Notes: generated from the letters alone by a model not told the origin. 40,086 bases of DNA from an uncultured Burkholderiales bacterium (GCA_903910745.1 CAIWAO010000075.1:1-40086), one strand, 5' to 3'; positions 25,850 to 35,473 are shown, numbered from the stretch's first letter. Numbers and translations: made by a program.

Positions 25850-27145
25850 ATGAACGAATTTACCCATCTTATCAACGATCTTGGCTCCGACTCAACGCCC
25901 CTTGAGGCGTTGGTGTTGATCTTTTGTCTGATCATTGCACTAGGAATTACGAAAGTTTTATTCAAAGGTGCTGACCCCCAAACCGTCAAAACTTCTGTAT
26001 GGTTTGGTCCAAGGTTTTTTGATGGACTCATGTTCCCGCTGTTGGCGTTGGTATTGACCTTTGCATCTAAGGAGGTGTGGATCCATACACAAAATGAGGC
26101 AATCCTTAAGATCGCCGTGCCGATCTTAATGGCCGTTGTGATCATTCGCCTAATGGCGCGTGTGCTGAGCTCCGTCTTCCCAGAATCGCCGGCCATTCTT
26201 ATGTTAGAGCGGTTGGTTTCCTACTTGGTTTGGTTGGTTGCAGGTTTATGGATATCAGGACTACTTCCTTTAGTGGTTCAAGAGTTGGAGTCCATCCATC
26301 TTAATTTTGGGCATTCTCGAATTGATCTAAGAACGTTGATCGAGGGCGTGCTCTCCAGCGGTTTGGTGTTGGTTTTAACTTTGTGGGTTTCCTCTGCACT
26401 TGAGCGGGAGGTTTTGGCCAAAGCAGTGATTGATTTATCGATACGCAAAGTCGCGACCAACGTGCTCAGGGTGCTTTTGTCTTTCATAGGTTTGCTTATT
26501 GCACTCTCCGCAGTAGGCGTTGATCTCACGGCTTTATCGGTGTTAAGTGGAGGCCTGGGAGTAGGGCTCGGTTTGGGGCTGCAAAAGCTGGCAGCCAACT
26601 ATGTAAGCGGCTTTGTTCTTTTGCTTGAGAGATCTATACGAATTGGGGATCAGGTTCGAATACCAGGGGTCGAGGGAAGAATCACAGACATTAAAACCCG
26701 GTACACACTCATCCAAGATGCGGCGGGGCGAGAGATAGTGATTCCAAATGAGATGATGGTCTCGGACCGTGTTGAAAACCTCTCACGAGCCTTTGGCAGA
26801 GTTTTGCTTAACGTGAACGTATCTATTGATTACTCAAGCTCCATTGAGCATGTTCAAGAGGTTTTGACTGCTGCATGCGCTAGGGTAGAGCGTGTTCTAG
26901 CCTCTCCCGAGCCCAAAGTGTTGGTGATTAACTTGGGCCATGAAGGGGCAGATTTGACCATTGCTTTTTGGGTTGATGAGCGCGAAAACGCCCTGGTCAG
27001 TGTTAAATCTGAGGTGAACGTCCAGGTTTGGGAGACACTTCGCAAGGAAGGGATTGCACTTCCCAGTGCCCCCAAACTGATCCGAATTATGGAAGGATCC
27101 TTGCCACCGCCCAGGGACATTGGAGACAAAAAATCCAATGTTTAA
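25850..27145 (+). CDS. MscS-family mechanosensitive ion channel
   Basis: 431 aa inner-membrane protein. Hydrophobic segments lie at about 20-38, 60-80, 91-108, 120-140, 160-180 and 205-225. The pore helix is Gly-rich (SGGLGVGLGLGLQKLAANYVSG, about 233-254), and the cytoplasmic beta domain begins with SIRIGDQVRIPGVEGRI and contains VIPNEMMVSDRVENLS. Such channels open on membrane tension to relieve osmotic downshock. The N-terminal extension with extra transmembrane segments compared with the 286-aa E. coli MscS marks one of the larger subfamilies. It follows the HDAC-like gene by 71 bp and precedes etfB by 101 bp. Confidence 0.92.
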   Translation: MNEFTHLINDLGSDSTPLEALVLIFCLIIALGITKVLFKGADPQTVKTSVWFGPRFFDGLMFPLLALVLTFASKEVWIHTQNEAILKIAVPILMAVVIIRLMARVLSSVFPESPAILMLERLVSYLVWLVAGLWISGLLPLVVQELESIHLNFGHSRIDLRTLIEGVLSSGLVLVLTLWVSSALEREVLAKAVIDLSIRKVATNVLRVLLSFIGLLIALSAVGVDLTALSVLSGGLGVGLGLGLQKLAANYVSGFVLLLERSIRIGDQVRIPGVEGRITDIKTRYTLIQDAAGREIVIPNEMMVSDRVENLSRAFGRVLLNVNVSIDYSSSIEHVQEVLTAACARVERVLASPEPKVLVINLGHEGADLTIAFWVDERENALVSVKSEVNVQVWETLRKEGIALPSAPKLIRIMEGSLPPPRDIGDKKSNV

Positions 27146-27246
27146 CGCGTGCGCCAGGTTTTCTTGGTCTTTTTGGTATTAATTTGCCGTCTTTCCCCCC
27201 GCATTTCTCTTCCACTAGAATAAGGGGATTGGTGGAGATATAAAAA

Positions 27247-27996
27247 ATGAAAATTTTGGTTGCTGTTAAAAGAGTAGTTGATTACAACGTCAAAATCAGG
27301 GTCAAATCAGACCAGTCCGGTGTTGACATTGCAAATCTCAAAATGAGTATGAATCCCTTTGATGAAATCGCACTTGAAGAGGCGGTTCGTTTAAAGGAAA
27401 AAGGTCTTGCCACTGAAGTGATTGCGGTTTCTTGTGGTCCAACTCAGTGCCAAGAAACCCTTCGTACCGCTTTAGCCATAGGAGCTGATAGGGGTATTTT
27501 GGTTGAAACCAACACAGAACTCGAGCCGCTTGGCGTTGCCAAAATCTTAAAAGCCTTGATGGATAAAGAGCAACCCGGTTTAGTTATTCTTGGCAAACAA
27601 GCTATCGATGATGATTGCAATCAAACAGGTCAAATGCTTGCTGCACTCGCGTCTTGTGCTCAGGCAACTTTTGCATCAAAAGTTGAATTGACCAGTGATC
27701 ACGTTAAAGTCATCCGTGAGGTTGACGGCGGGCTTGAAACTCTTAGTCTCAAACTACCCGCAGTCGTAACCACCGACTTAAGGCTTAATGAACCCAGGTT
27801 TGTGACGCTACCCAATATCATGAAAGCCAAGAAAAAAACGCTTGATACTCTCACGCCTGAGTCGCTAGGTGTAGACGTAACTCCAAGAATAAAAATGCTC
27901 AAAGTTTGTGACCCTCCAACGCGTAGTTCGGGAACAAAGGTCGCTGATATTTCAGCTTTAATGGATAAGTTGAAAAACGAAGCTAAAGTTATTTGA
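27247..27996 (+). CDS. etfB: Electron transfer flavoprotein, beta subunit
   Basis: 249 aa, the typical length. With EtfA it forms the soluble FAD/AMP-containing heterodimer that carries electrons from acyl-CoA and other dehydrogenases to ETF:quinone oxidoreductase. The N-terminus [18 protein letters not shown] and the subunit signature [20 protein letters not shown] (178-197) are clear. GGAG (27234-27237) is a good ribosome site for the ATG at 27247. etfA follows 55 bp later. Acyl-CoA dehydrogenase and ETF-QO genes are not in the window. Confidence 0.96.
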   Translation: MKILVAVKRVVDYNVKIRVKSDQSGVDIANLKMSMNPFDEIALEEAVRLKEKGLATEVIAVSCGPTQCQETLRTALAIGADRGILVETNTELEPLGVAKILKALMDKEQPGLVILGKQAIDDDCNQTGQMLAALASCAQATFASKVELTSDHVKVIREVDGGLETLSLKLPAVVTTDLRLNEPRFVTLPNIMKAKKKTLDTLTPESLGVDVTPRIKMLKVCDPPTRSSGTKVADISALMDKLKNEAKVI

Positions 27997-28051
27997 GAGA
28001 TATCTTCAGGGTATTTAAACATTTTTTAAATTTGAAAGAGATTTTTTGATC

Positions 28052-28999
28052 ATGACTGCACTGGTAATTGCTGAACACGATAATCAACACCTTAAACCCG
28101 CTACGCTTAACGCGGTGACTGCTGCGCACGCCTGCTCAAGAGATGTTCATGTGCTTGTGGCTGGAAGTGGCTCAAAAACTGTCGCTGAACAAGCTGCTCA
28201 AATCGTTGGTGTCTCAGCAGTCCTTCACGCCGATGCTCCACAACTCGCTCACCCTCTTGCTGAAGTCATTGCGGCTCAGGTGATTGAATTGATCAAATCC
28301 GCTGGCTCCTACACTCACGTCTTATTCGCATCTACTGCAAGTGGCAAGAACATAGCTCCAAGGGTTGCAGCGCTCTTAGATACTGCTCAAATCTCAGACA
28401 TCATAAAAGTGGTATCTAGTGATACCTTTGATCGTCCTATCTATGCAGGCAACGCAATTGCAACGGTTCAGTCCTCAGATCCGGTGAAAGTCATCACCGT
28501 TAGAACAACAGGATTTGACGCAGCGAGTATCAACCCAGGGTCACAGGGCTGTGAAATCAAAAGTTTGAGTGCGATTGCAGATTCTGGGCACAGCACATTC
28601 TTAGGTCAAGAGGTCGCTGTCAGTGATCGCCCCGAACTGACTGCTGCTAAAGTGATTGTCTCAGGCGGCAGAGCCCTTGGTAGCAGCGAAAAATTCAATG
28701 AGGTACTGACTCCATTGGCCGATAAATTGGGAGCAGCGCTTGGTGCAAGCCGCGCAGCCGTTGACGCAGGCTACGCACCCAACGATTGGCAGGTTGGACA
28801 AACCGGTAAGATCGTCGCCCCAGAGCTTTATGTGGCCTGCGGTATCAGCGGAGCTATTCAACATTTGGCTGGTATGAAAGACAGCAAAGTGATTGTTGCA
28901 ATCAACAAAGACGCAGAAGCCCCAATTTTTAGTGTGGCTGATTACGGACTTGAAGCCGATCTTTTTGAAGCAGTCCCAGAGTGGGTTAAATTGCTCTAA
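28052..28999 (+). CDS. etfA: Electron transfer flavoprotein, alpha subunit
   Basis: 315 aa from the ATG at 28052 (an in-frame TTG lies two codons upstream). It is the partner of EtfB. The FAD-binding C-terminal half carries VSGGRALGSSEKF, GASRAAVDAGYAPNDWQVGQTGK and PELYVACGISGAIQHLAGM, the alpha-subunit signature. It is the second gene of etfBA and is followed 32 bp later by a nitronate monooxygenase-like gene, so the three are probably one transcript. Confidence 0.96.
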   Translation: MTALVIAEHDNQHLKPATLNAVTAAHACSRDVHVLVAGSGSKTVAEQAAQIVGVSAVLHADAPQLAHPLAEVIAAQVIELIKSAGSYTHVLFASTASGKNIAPRVAALLDTAQISDIIKVVSSDTFDRPIYAGNAIATVQSSDPVKVITVRTTGFDAASINPGSQGCEIKSLSAIADSGHSTFLGQEVAVSDRPELTAAKVIVSGGRALGSSEKFNEVLTPLADKLGAALGASRAAVDAGYAPNDWQVGQTGKIVAPELYVACGISGAIQHLAGMKDSKVIVAINKDAEAPIFSVADYGLEADLFEAVPEWVKLL

Positions 29000-29031
29000 T
29001 TTGAAAAAAACTTTATTGCCTATATTGCATA

Positions 29032-30009
29032 ATGAGCGATCAAAATTACTTAAGACCACGCTCTGCACTTCCTGGAGCGCTTGCAAAACTTAAGTTCCCA
29101 GTTATTGCCTCCCCGTTATTCATTATCAGCAATCCCGAATTGTTGATTGCACAGTGTATCGCTGGTGTTGTTGGCTCAATGCCTGCACTAAACGCGCGTC
29201 CAAGCTCTCAATTAAGTGATTGGCTTGCTCAGATAACTGAGACCCTAGACGCACACAACAAAGCCAACCCTGATCGTCCCGCCGCTCCTTTTGCCGTTAA
29301 TCAGATTGTTCACAAAAGCAATGATCGGCTTGAGAGCGACATGCAGGTATGCGTTCGCTACCGAGTTCCTATCATCATCACCTCTCTTGGCGCTAGGCCT
29401 GAGATCAATGAAGCCGCTCACAGTTACGGTGGTGTTGTGATGCATGACGTGATCAATAATAAATTTGCTCAAAAAGCAATCGAAAAAGGTGCTGATGGAT
29501 TAATCGCCGTGGCAGCAGGTGCGGGAGGACACGCAGGCGTTAAGAGCCCATTCGCATTTATTCAAGAGCTGCGCGAGTGGTTCAACGGCCCCATCGCTTT
29601 GAGTGGCTCCATAGCCAATGGAGGCGCAATTTTAGCGGCTCAGGCTATGGGGGCGGATTTTGCATATATCGGCTCAGCCTTCATTGCTACGCAAGAGGCA
29701 AGAGCAAGTCAAGAATATAAAGAGTGTATCGTTAGCTCCAACTCAGACGACATCGTCTACACCAACGCTTTTACCGGTGTCAACGGGAACTACCTTGTAC
29801 CCTCCATCATCAATGCAGGACTTGACCCTGAGAACCTTCCTCAAAAGGACTCTAGCTCAATGGATTTTGGCTCTAGCAGCACCAAAGCGTGGAGAGATAT
29901 TTGGGGCGCCGGGCAAGGCATAGGAGCAGTCCACGGGATAGTCCCGACTCAAGAACTTGTGGAGCGCCTCAAGCGTGAATATCTAGAGGCTAGAGCAAGA
30001 CTCTTGTAG
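29032..30009 (+). CDS. Nitronate monooxygenase (2-nitropropane dioxygenase family) flavoprotein
   Basis: 325 aa TIM-barrel FMN enzyme. The N-terminal LKFPVIASPLFIIS-NPELLIAQCIAGVVGSMPALNAR region, VAAGAGGHAG (about 161-170, flavin phosphate binding) and IALSGSIANGGAILAAQAMGADFAYIGSAFIA are characteristic. Family members oxidise alkyl nitronates, and some relatives act as enoyl-ACP reductases (FabK-like) or unknown oxidoreductases, so the substrate is uncertain. Lying directly behind etfBA suggests a link to acyl-CoA or flavin redox chemistry, but this is inference. It ends facing ppnP. Confidence 0.88.
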   Translation: MSDQNYLRPRSALPGALAKLKFPVIASPLFIISNPELLIAQCIAGVVGSMPALNARPSSQLSDWLAQITETLDAHNKANPDRPAAPFAVNQIVHKSNDRLESDMQVCVRYRVPIIITSLGARPEINEAAHSYGGVVMHDVINNKFAQKAIEKGADGLIAVAAGAGGHAGVKSPFAFIQELREWFNGPIALSGSIANGGAILAAQAMGADFAYIGSAFIATQEARASQEYKECIVSSNSDDIVYTNAFTGVNGNYLVPSIINAGLDPENLPQKDSSSMDFGSSSTKAWRDIWGAGQGIGAVHGIVPTQELVERLKREYLEARARLL

Positions 30010-30053
30010 TTTGTTCCCGAACAATTTAGTTCAAGAACATTGATTTAATGGTT

Positions 30054-30371
30054 TCATCCGAAGTGGCAAATGTAGTGGTATTCGTTGTCCACCTTGATAT
30101 CAAAGGAGGACTTGGCAGGAACACTAAAACTCTCACCGGCAACAGACTTTAGCCACTCATTTGAACCAGTCAATTTATAAGTGCATTCGCCGGACACGCA
30201 CTCCATAATCTCAGCCGCGTCTGTGTTAAAAGTCAAACTCGCTTTTAAGACCACGCCCACACTTTTCTTGGTTCCGTCAGCAAACGTAATTGCGTGACTG
30301 ATACATTTACCATCAAAGAAAACATTGGCTTTGGTCTTTACGGCAACATTGTTGATTGTTTCTTGAATCAT
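30054..30371 (-). CDS. ppnP: Pyrimidine/purine nucleoside phosphorylase (cupin, DUF1255)
   Basis: 105 aa from the ATG at 30371. A longer frame to 30434 would overlap the end of argG and lacks family similarity. It is a small single-domain cupin like E. coli PpnP (94 aa), with VFFDGKCISH, KKSVGVVLKASLTFNTDAAEIMECVSGE and SVPAKSSFDIKV. The enzyme reversibly splits nucleosides with phosphate to a base and ribose-1-phosphate. It begins 10 bp after the argG stop and is probably co-transcribed with it. Confidence 0.9.
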   Translation of the reverse strand: MIQETINNVAVKTKANVFFDGKCISHAITFADGTKKSVGVVLKASLTFNTDAAEIMECVSGECTYKLTGSNEWLKSVAGESFSVPAKSSFDIKVDNEYHYICHFG

Positions 30372-30381
30372 TTTGAAAAAT

Positions 30382-31752
30382 TTACTTTTTAGATTTAGAG
30401 GGTTTGGAATGAATAGCTTTCTTCTTTGATGCACTGCCTGGAGTTTTGTTCTTCTGAGCGTTTGTGCTCTTTAAATTCGCAGCAATTCGAAGTCTAAGTG
30501 CATTGAGTTTGATGAATCCACCGGCGTCTGCTTGGTTGTAGGCACCCCCGTCATCATCAAATGTTGAGATACGAGTATCGAATAAACTGTTGTGCTCACT
30601 CTCTCTTCCTACGCACATGATGGTACCTTTATACAGCTTAAGGCGAACCAGTCCATTGACTGTTGCTTGAGAGGCATCGATTAGGCCTTGCAGTAGTTCG
30701 CGCTCTGGGCTGAACCAGTAACCGTTGTAGATCATTCTTGCATAGCGCGGCATTAGATCGTCTTTGAGTGCCAAAACTTCTCTGTCCATGGTGATTGACT
30801 CAATGGCTCGGTGTCCAGCAAGAAGAATCGTGCCCCCAGGGGTCTCGTAGCATCCTCTACTTTTCATTCCAACGTATCTGTTCTCAACCTTGTCCAGGCG
30901 TCCAATGCCGTGCAAGCCGCCCAATTCATTGAGTTTGGTGAGAACGGTTGCAGGGCTCATCTTCACTGCGTCTATCGCAACCACATCGCCTTTAACGTAG
31001 GTGAGCTCAATGATTTGAGCCTTTGATGGAGCTTTCTCTGGACTGCGGGTCAAACGCCACATCGATTCCTCTGGCGCAAAGTTAGGGTCCTCTAAAATCC
31101 CACCCTCGTAACTGATGTGCAACAAGTTGGCATCCATAGAGTAGGGCGCACCGCCCTTGCGTTTTTTAAAGTCTACGGGTATGCCGTGTTTGTCCGCGTA
31201 GGCGAGAAGTTTTTCTCTAGATAGTAGATCCCATTCGCGCCAAGGAGCAATCACGTGCACGTTTGGCATGAGTGCATAAGCACCAAGTTCGAAACGAACT
31301 TGGTCATTACCCTTGCCAGTTGCGCCGTGACTGATTGCATCGGCATTGGTCTTCCTTGCGATATCAATCAGTCGTTTAGCGATCAAGGGCCTTGCAATCG
31401 AGGTACCCAGTAAATATTCACCCTCGTAGAGTGCGTTGGCCCTGAACATGGGGAATACAAAATCACGGACAAACTCTTCACGAAGATCTTCAATGAAGAT
31501 ATTCTCTGGCTTAATTCCCATCTTGATCGCTTTGGCGCGAGCTGGCTCGATTTCCTCTCCTTGACCAATGTCGGCAGTAAAGGTGACGACTTCACAGTGG
31601 TACTCGTCTTGTAGCCATTTAAGAATAATTGAGGTATCAAGCCCCCCAGAGTAAGCTAGCACAACACGCTTTGGACCCGTTGTTTTGGTTTCTTGTAGGG
31701 TCTGTTTGAGGGGTGCTTTAGGGGAGACTTTGACTTTTTTGGATGTAGACAT
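30382..31752 (-). CDS. argG: Argininosuccinate synthase
   Basis: 456 aa from the preferred ATG at 31752; the frame is open to 31833, but the added residues do not resemble the family. It joins citrulline and aspartate with ATP to form argininosuccinate in arginine synthesis. The N-type ATP pyrophosphatase P-loop AYSGGLDTS is near residue 33, followed by [24 protein letters not shown] and GRLDKVENR. Both ends are extended: about 25 Lys/Thr-rich residues before the core and a Lys-rich tail ([20 protein letters not shown]) after it. It is the first gene of a pair with ppnP. Confidence 0.95.
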   Translation of the reverse strand: MSTSKKVKVSPKAPLKQTLQETKTTGPKRVVLAYSGGLDTSIILKWLQDEYHCEVVTFTADIGQGEEIEPARAKAIKMGIKPENIFIEDLREEFVRDFVFPMFRANALYEGEYLLGTSIARPLIAKRLIDIARKTNADAISHGATGKGNDQVRFELGAYALMPNVHVIAPWREWDLLSREKLLAYADKHGIPVDFKKRKGGAPYSMDANLLHISYEGGILEDPNFAPEESMWRLTRSPEKAPSKAQIIELTYVKGDVVAIDAVKMSPATVLTKLNELGGLHGIGRLDKVENRYVGMKSRGCYETPGGTILLAGHRAIESITMDREVLALKDDLMPRYARMIYNGYWFSPERELLQGLIDASQATVNGLVRLKLYKGTIMCVGRESEHNSLFDTRISTFDDDGGAYNQADAGGFIKLNALRLRIAANLKSTNAQKNKTPGSASKKKAIHSKPSKSKK

Positions 31753-31872
31753 AAATATAGTTTTAGTTGTCTTGGGTTTATTTAAAAAGGATTTTTTAAA
31801 AATCCCTGATGTGATCGTAATATCTTTGAACAATCGGCTATTTTAAATCAAAGGGCTAACTTTTCTGTTGGC

Positions 31873-32241
31873 TTACTGGTCGAAAAGCTTTTCCCAAAGT
31901 GCCGGTTGGACACCAACTACGACGTTGGCTGGTTTTTTTTGCCAAATAACTGGTCTTTTGACGAGGCTTGGGTTTTTTAAAAGTATTTCGCACGCACTTT
32001 TCTGATCGATTACAAAATCTTGCTCGATTTTACTTAATCCACGCCAAGTCGTACTCTTTTTGTTTACCAAACTCACCCAATCAACGATACTGCACCAAAA
32101 TTCAATTTGATCCTCATTAATTTTGATTTTTTTGAAGTCTTGAAAATCATATTCGAGCCCTTTTTGGTCTAACCAGGTACGTGCTTTTTTAACACTGTCA
32201 CAATTGGGGATGCCGAAGAGTTGTATTTTGGAAGTTTCCAT
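31873..32241 (-). CDS. ArsC/Spx-fold YffB-like reductase family protein
   Basis: 122 aa thioredoxin-fold protein. The N-terminal FGIPNCDSVKKARTWLDQ (Cys14 active site) and the C-terminal LLKNPSLVKRPVIW match the YffB branch of the arsenate-reductase-like family. True arsenate reductase activity is doubtful for this branch; a glutathione-dependent thiol reductase role has been proposed. The gene is compact and diverges from folC, whose start is 31 bp away, so the promoters of the two genes must overlap. Confidence 0.85.
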   Translation of the reverse strand: METSKIQLFGIPNCDSVKKARTWLDQKGLEYDFQDFKKIKINEDQIEFWCSIVDWVSLVNKKSTTWRGLSKIEQDFVIDQKSACEILLKNPSLVKRPVIWQKKPANVVVGVQPALWEKLFDQ

Positions 32242-32272
32242 TGAAAATTGAATTAAAAATATTAAAGAAAAA

Positions 32273-33631
32273 ATGAATTTAGAACAATGGTTGGCTCATT
32301 GTGAGTCACTGCACGCAAAAAATATTGACATGGGACTTGCTCGGGTGCGTTTGGTTGCACAACAGTTGGAGTTGAAATTTAATTGCCCCGTTTTTACTGT
32401 TGCTGGTACCAATGGCAAGGGCTCAACCTGTGCGATGCTTGAGTCTATTTTAGAGGAATCTGGTTATAAAACAGGTGTCTACACCTCGCCTCATCTATTT
32501 GATTTTCGTGAGCGTTGTCGGATGGGTCGGGTCATTGCCAGTGAAGAGCAGTTTGTTAGACATTTTGAGCGAGTTGAAGTGGCAAGGGGGGAGATCTCCC
32601 TGACTTATTTTGAATTTACGACCCTGGTGATTATGGATTTAATGGCCTCGAGTGAATTAGATGTGGCTATTTTGGAGGTGGGCCTTGGTGGGCGTCTTGA
32701 CGCTGTGAATATTATTGATACCGACTGCGCCATCATCACCAGCATAGACATCGATCACACAGAGTACTTGGGCAATGATAGGGAAACCATTGCAGTGGAG
32801 AAAGCTGGAATAATGAGGGCGGGTCGCCCCGTCATCATCAGCGACCCAGTACCACCTAATTCGCTTTTGGAGTGTGCGCAAAGGGTCGGCGCTGATCCGT
32901 GGTTTATTGGTCGAGACTTTAACTTTATGGGGGACAAGCAACAGTGGAGTTTTGTGGCAAAGGGAAAGCGCCGTGCAGGCCTCGCCTATCCTGCTCTGAG
33001 GGGGGCAAATCAGCTCTTTAATGCATGCGCAGTTCTCGCCGCTTTGGAGTCCATGAGGGACAGACTGGCCGTCACAGCGCAGGGCATTCGAAACGGATTC
33101 TCCTTGGTAAGTCTGCCGGGCAGATTCCAGATCTTTGCTGGGCAACCAACGCTTATTTTAGATGTTGCACATAATCCTCACGCAGTATCGGCACTTTTTG
33201 AGAACCTGGATGCGATGGGATTTTTCCCTTGCACCCACGCTGTGTTTGGTGCGATGGCTGATAAGGATATTGAAGCAATATTGATAAAAATGGCTCCGAT
33301 TGTTACTCATTGGTATTTTTGTGATTTACCAACTGATAGGGCCATAAACGCTGCAGATTTACAAGATAAATGGCTCAAATGCAGCACAAGTCCCGAGAAA
33401 TCCCATGGTTCAATGAGTACAGAGGTTAAAACCCAAACTTTCCCTGGTCCAGTTCAGGCGCTTAATGATGCCATAGCCAATGCTAACCCCGCTGATAGAA
33501 TCGTGGTGTTCGGATCGTTTTATACGGTTGGGGGGGTGCTAGAGCACGGGATACCTCGCTTAAGTGCCCCTCATCTCCAAAGTCCGGCTTCGCCAACAAC
33601 AATTCAAGTTGGATTGCAAAACCTGGGATAG
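32273..33631 (+). CDS. folC: Bifunctional dihydrofolate synthase/folylpolyglutamate synthase
   Basis: 452 aa Mur-ligase-type enzyme that adds Glu to dihydropteroate and extends the polyglutamate tail of folates. Visible are the P-loop GTNGKGST (45-52), TSPHLFDFRERCRM (omega/folate loop), EVGLGGRLDAVN, IDHTEYLGNDRETIAVEKAGI, and the C-terminal LDVAHNPHAV. It heads the conserved folC–SPOR–cvpA–purF–metZ block. In many betaproteobacteria accD lies upstream of this block; here a divergent YffB-like gene takes that place. Confidence 0.95.
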   Translation: MNLEQWLAHCESLHAKNIDMGLARVRLVAQQLELKFNCPVFTVAGTNGKGSTCAMLESILEESGYKTGVYTSPHLFDFRERCRMGRVIASEEQFVRHFERVEVARGEISLTYFEFTTLVIMDLMASSELDVAILEVGLGGRLDAVNIIDTDCAIITSIDIDHTEYLGNDRETIAVEKAGIMRAGRPVIISDPVPPNSLLECAQRVGADPWFIGRDFNFMGDKQQWSFVAKGKRRAGLAYPALRGANQLFNACAVLAALESMRDRLAVTAQGIRNGFSLVSLPGRFQIFAGQPTLILDVAHNPHAVSALFENLDAMGFFPCTHAVFGAMADKDIEAILIKMAPIVTHWYFCDLPTDRAINAADLQDKWLKCSTSPEKSHGSMSTEVKTQTFPGPVQALNDAIANANPADRIVVFGSFYTVGGVLEHGIPRLSAPHLQSPASPTTIQVGLQNLG

Positions 33632-33770
33632 AAGGTGAAGCTGTATTTTTGACAAATTCTTGCCAAAAACTGATGCTGAACTGGGCACTTTCAATCAAAT
33701 GCTCCATTGGTTTCAATGTGAATTAAACATTTCATTCAACGCTTTAACGCTTTAATTAACGCCCTTATTT

Positions 33771-34925
33771 ATGTCTTTTTTCAAGCACAGATCCAAACGC
33801 AACGCTGGCGAAGAGGCGAACTCAAGCACCACTCAAGCCCAAAGTATTGATAGTCTGAGAAAGAGCGCACGTCATAGATTGATTGGCGCAACGGTGCTGG
33901 TATTGATATCAGTTATTGGATTTCCACTTATCTTTGATACCCAACCCAGACCGGTTAAAACCGATATCCAAATAGAGATCGCAGATCATGAACATATAAA
34001 GCCCTCGGATCCGCCGGCGCCAATTAAGTCACCGTCCTCAACAAAAGCTAACGCCTCGGAGGAGACGAAAAACTCTAAGAATGATGTGGCTGAGGATAAA
34101 TTTAAAGACAAATCTCAATTAGATTCCAGCAACTCTGCAAGCTCTGGAGTTGCTGCAGGAGTGGCAAGCGGTATTGCTGCGGGTACGATAGTTGGCGCTT
34201 TAAGTAATAAATTTTCAGGCAGCATGAGTGCGCTGACAACTCCAGCTCAGCCAAGCGAGCCCTCAACCACAAATCCGGCTAAGAATTCATCTTCATCTTC
34301 ACCTTCAGGGAATGCTCAAAACCAAACAAGCAAACCTGCGTCCACAGCTGCATCATCTCCCCCATCATCTCCTTCACAACCAGCTGCATCCTCATCTACG
34401 GAGCCAAAGGAGGTCGTCATCTCCACCAAAGCTCCCGAGAGTAAAGTAGCAACTGCTATGTCCGCACCAGGGGCCTCAACTAACAATGCCAACGGTTCGA
34501 ATAGCAATAACTCAAGTAATTCAAGCAATAACAGCCAACCTGCCACAAATTCTTCCAACCCCTCTGGTGCTGTTAAAAATACAAAGCCTGAAAAGGAGAT
34601 CGATAAAGAGCCTAAAAAGGATACAAAAGATGCAAAGGAGCTCAAAGAGACCAAGGAAGCCAATGGTAAGGACACGAAACAGGTCAAACAAATTTTGCAA
34701 GTTGGCGTTTACACAGATCCTGCAAAGATTAAGGAATACCGTGCACGCTTAGAGAAGGCAGGTTTTAAGACCACTACTCCTTTTGTCACAATGAAAGACG
34801 GAACAAAGAGAATTAGGCTGAGAGTGGGGCCTTTTAAGAACTATGAGGAAGCCCAAAAAATGCTGGACAAGGTAAGAGAGTTGAAGATTCCTGGGGCTCA
34901 ACTCAACATCATTCCTGCCCCCTAA
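33771..34925 (+). CDS. SPOR-domain membrane protein (DedD-like)
   Basis: 384 aa, bitopic inner-membrane protein. The membrane segment is at about 36-55 (RLIGATVLVLISVIGFPLIF). A very long Ser/Ala/Thr/Pro/Asn-rich periplasmic linker follows (about 80-270), then a charged Lys/Glu/Asp stretch (about 270-305), and a C-terminal SPOR domain (about 307-384) with QVGVYTDPAKIKEYRARLEK and RLRVGPFKNYEEAQKML. SPOR domains bind denuded glycan at the septum, so a role in cell division is likely. Its place between folC and cvpA is the usual one for dedD-like genes. Confidence 0.9.
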   Translation: MSFFKHRSKRNAGEEANSSTTQAQSIDSLRKSARHRLIGATVLVLISVIGFPLIFDTQPRPVKTDIQIEIADHEHIKPSDPPAPIKSPSSTKANASEETKNSKNDVAEDKFKDKSQLDSSNSASSGVAAGVASGIAAGTIVGALSNKFSGSMSALTTPAQPSEPSTTNPAKNSSSSSPSGNAQNQTSKPASTAASSPPSSPSQPAASSSTEPKEVVISTKAPESKVATAMSAPGASTNNANGSNSNNSSNSSNNSQPATNSSNPSGAVKNTKPEKEIDKEPKKDTKDAKELKETKEANGKDTKQVKQILQVGVYTDPAKIKEYRARLEKAGFKTTTPFVTMKDGTKRIRLRVGPFKNYEEAQKMLDKVRELKIPGAQLNIIPAP

Positions 34926-34963
34926 AGCTGCTTTTGACTAAGTAGCCCATTAGAGAGAAATCT

Positions 34964-35473
34964 TTGACTGATATTTTCACTCACTCGTTTACAAATATTG
35001 ATTGGTTTGCAGTAGGGCTATTGACGTTAGGATTTTTTTGGGGCTTTTCCAAGGGATTTGTCCGTGAATTGATGTCAATAGCATCCTGGTTTTTTGCCTT
35101 CATTTTTGCACCTCTTTGGGGAGCAACAGCAGGCTCACTCATACCTGTTCAAGATATGTCGCAGAGTGTAAGACTAGGAGCGGGCTACACGATCGTTTTT
35201 GTCGGTGTTTTGATAGCATCCACTTTTTTAGGTAATTCGCTTAGAAAACTACTCTCAACGTTAGGTCTTGGCATATTAGACAGTTTGGTTGGAGCGATCT
35301 TTGGTATGCTTGGGTCAGTTGTAGTTTTATTATTGTTCACCATCTGTGTAAATTTAAGTCCATTTAAGACCAGTATTGAATGGACACATTCAAATTCTGC
35401 CCCGGTGCTTTTGGATCTTTTGCACCATGTGATTTCTTTTTTGCCGATAAGTTTTGAGAGGTTAAATATCTAA
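34964..35473 (+). CDS. cvpA: CvpA family membrane protein
   Basis: 169 aa with four hydrophobic segments. It has the family opening TNIDWFAVGLLTLGFFWGF-x-KGFVRELMSIASW. The start is a TTG at 34964, supported by GAGAG six bases upstream and by the short N-terminus expected of CvpA. In E. coli CvpA is needed for colicin V export and bile resistance, but its basic role is unknown. Its stop overlaps the purF start as TAATG, so translation is coupled. Confidence 0.88.
   Translation: MTDIFTHSFTNIDWFAVGLLTLGFFWGFSKGFVRELMSIASWFFAFIFAPLWGATAGSLIPVQDMSQSVRLGAGYTIVFVGVLIASTFLGNSLRKLLSTLGLGILDSLVGAIFGMLGSVVVLLLFTICVNLSPFKTSIEWTHSNSAPVLLDLLHHVISFLPISFERLNI

Noticed and set aside
30011-30024. TTGTTC-cc-GAACAA inverted repeat between the monooxygenase and ppnP genes
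   Set aside because: The usable stem is only 5 bp with no T-run, so it is too weak to call a terminator.
30372-30434. Extended ppnP start
   Set aside because: It would overlap argG coding sequence, and residues before ATG 30371 do not resemble the DUF1255 family.
33483-33716. 77-codon minus-strand frame over the end of folC
   Set aside because: It is mostly antisense to folC, with no family likeness and no ribosome site.
34316-34687. 123-codon minus-strand frame opposite the SPOR protein linker
   Set aside because: It is a shadow of the Ser/Ala/Lys-rich linker, giving low-complexity Leu/Val/Ser runs.
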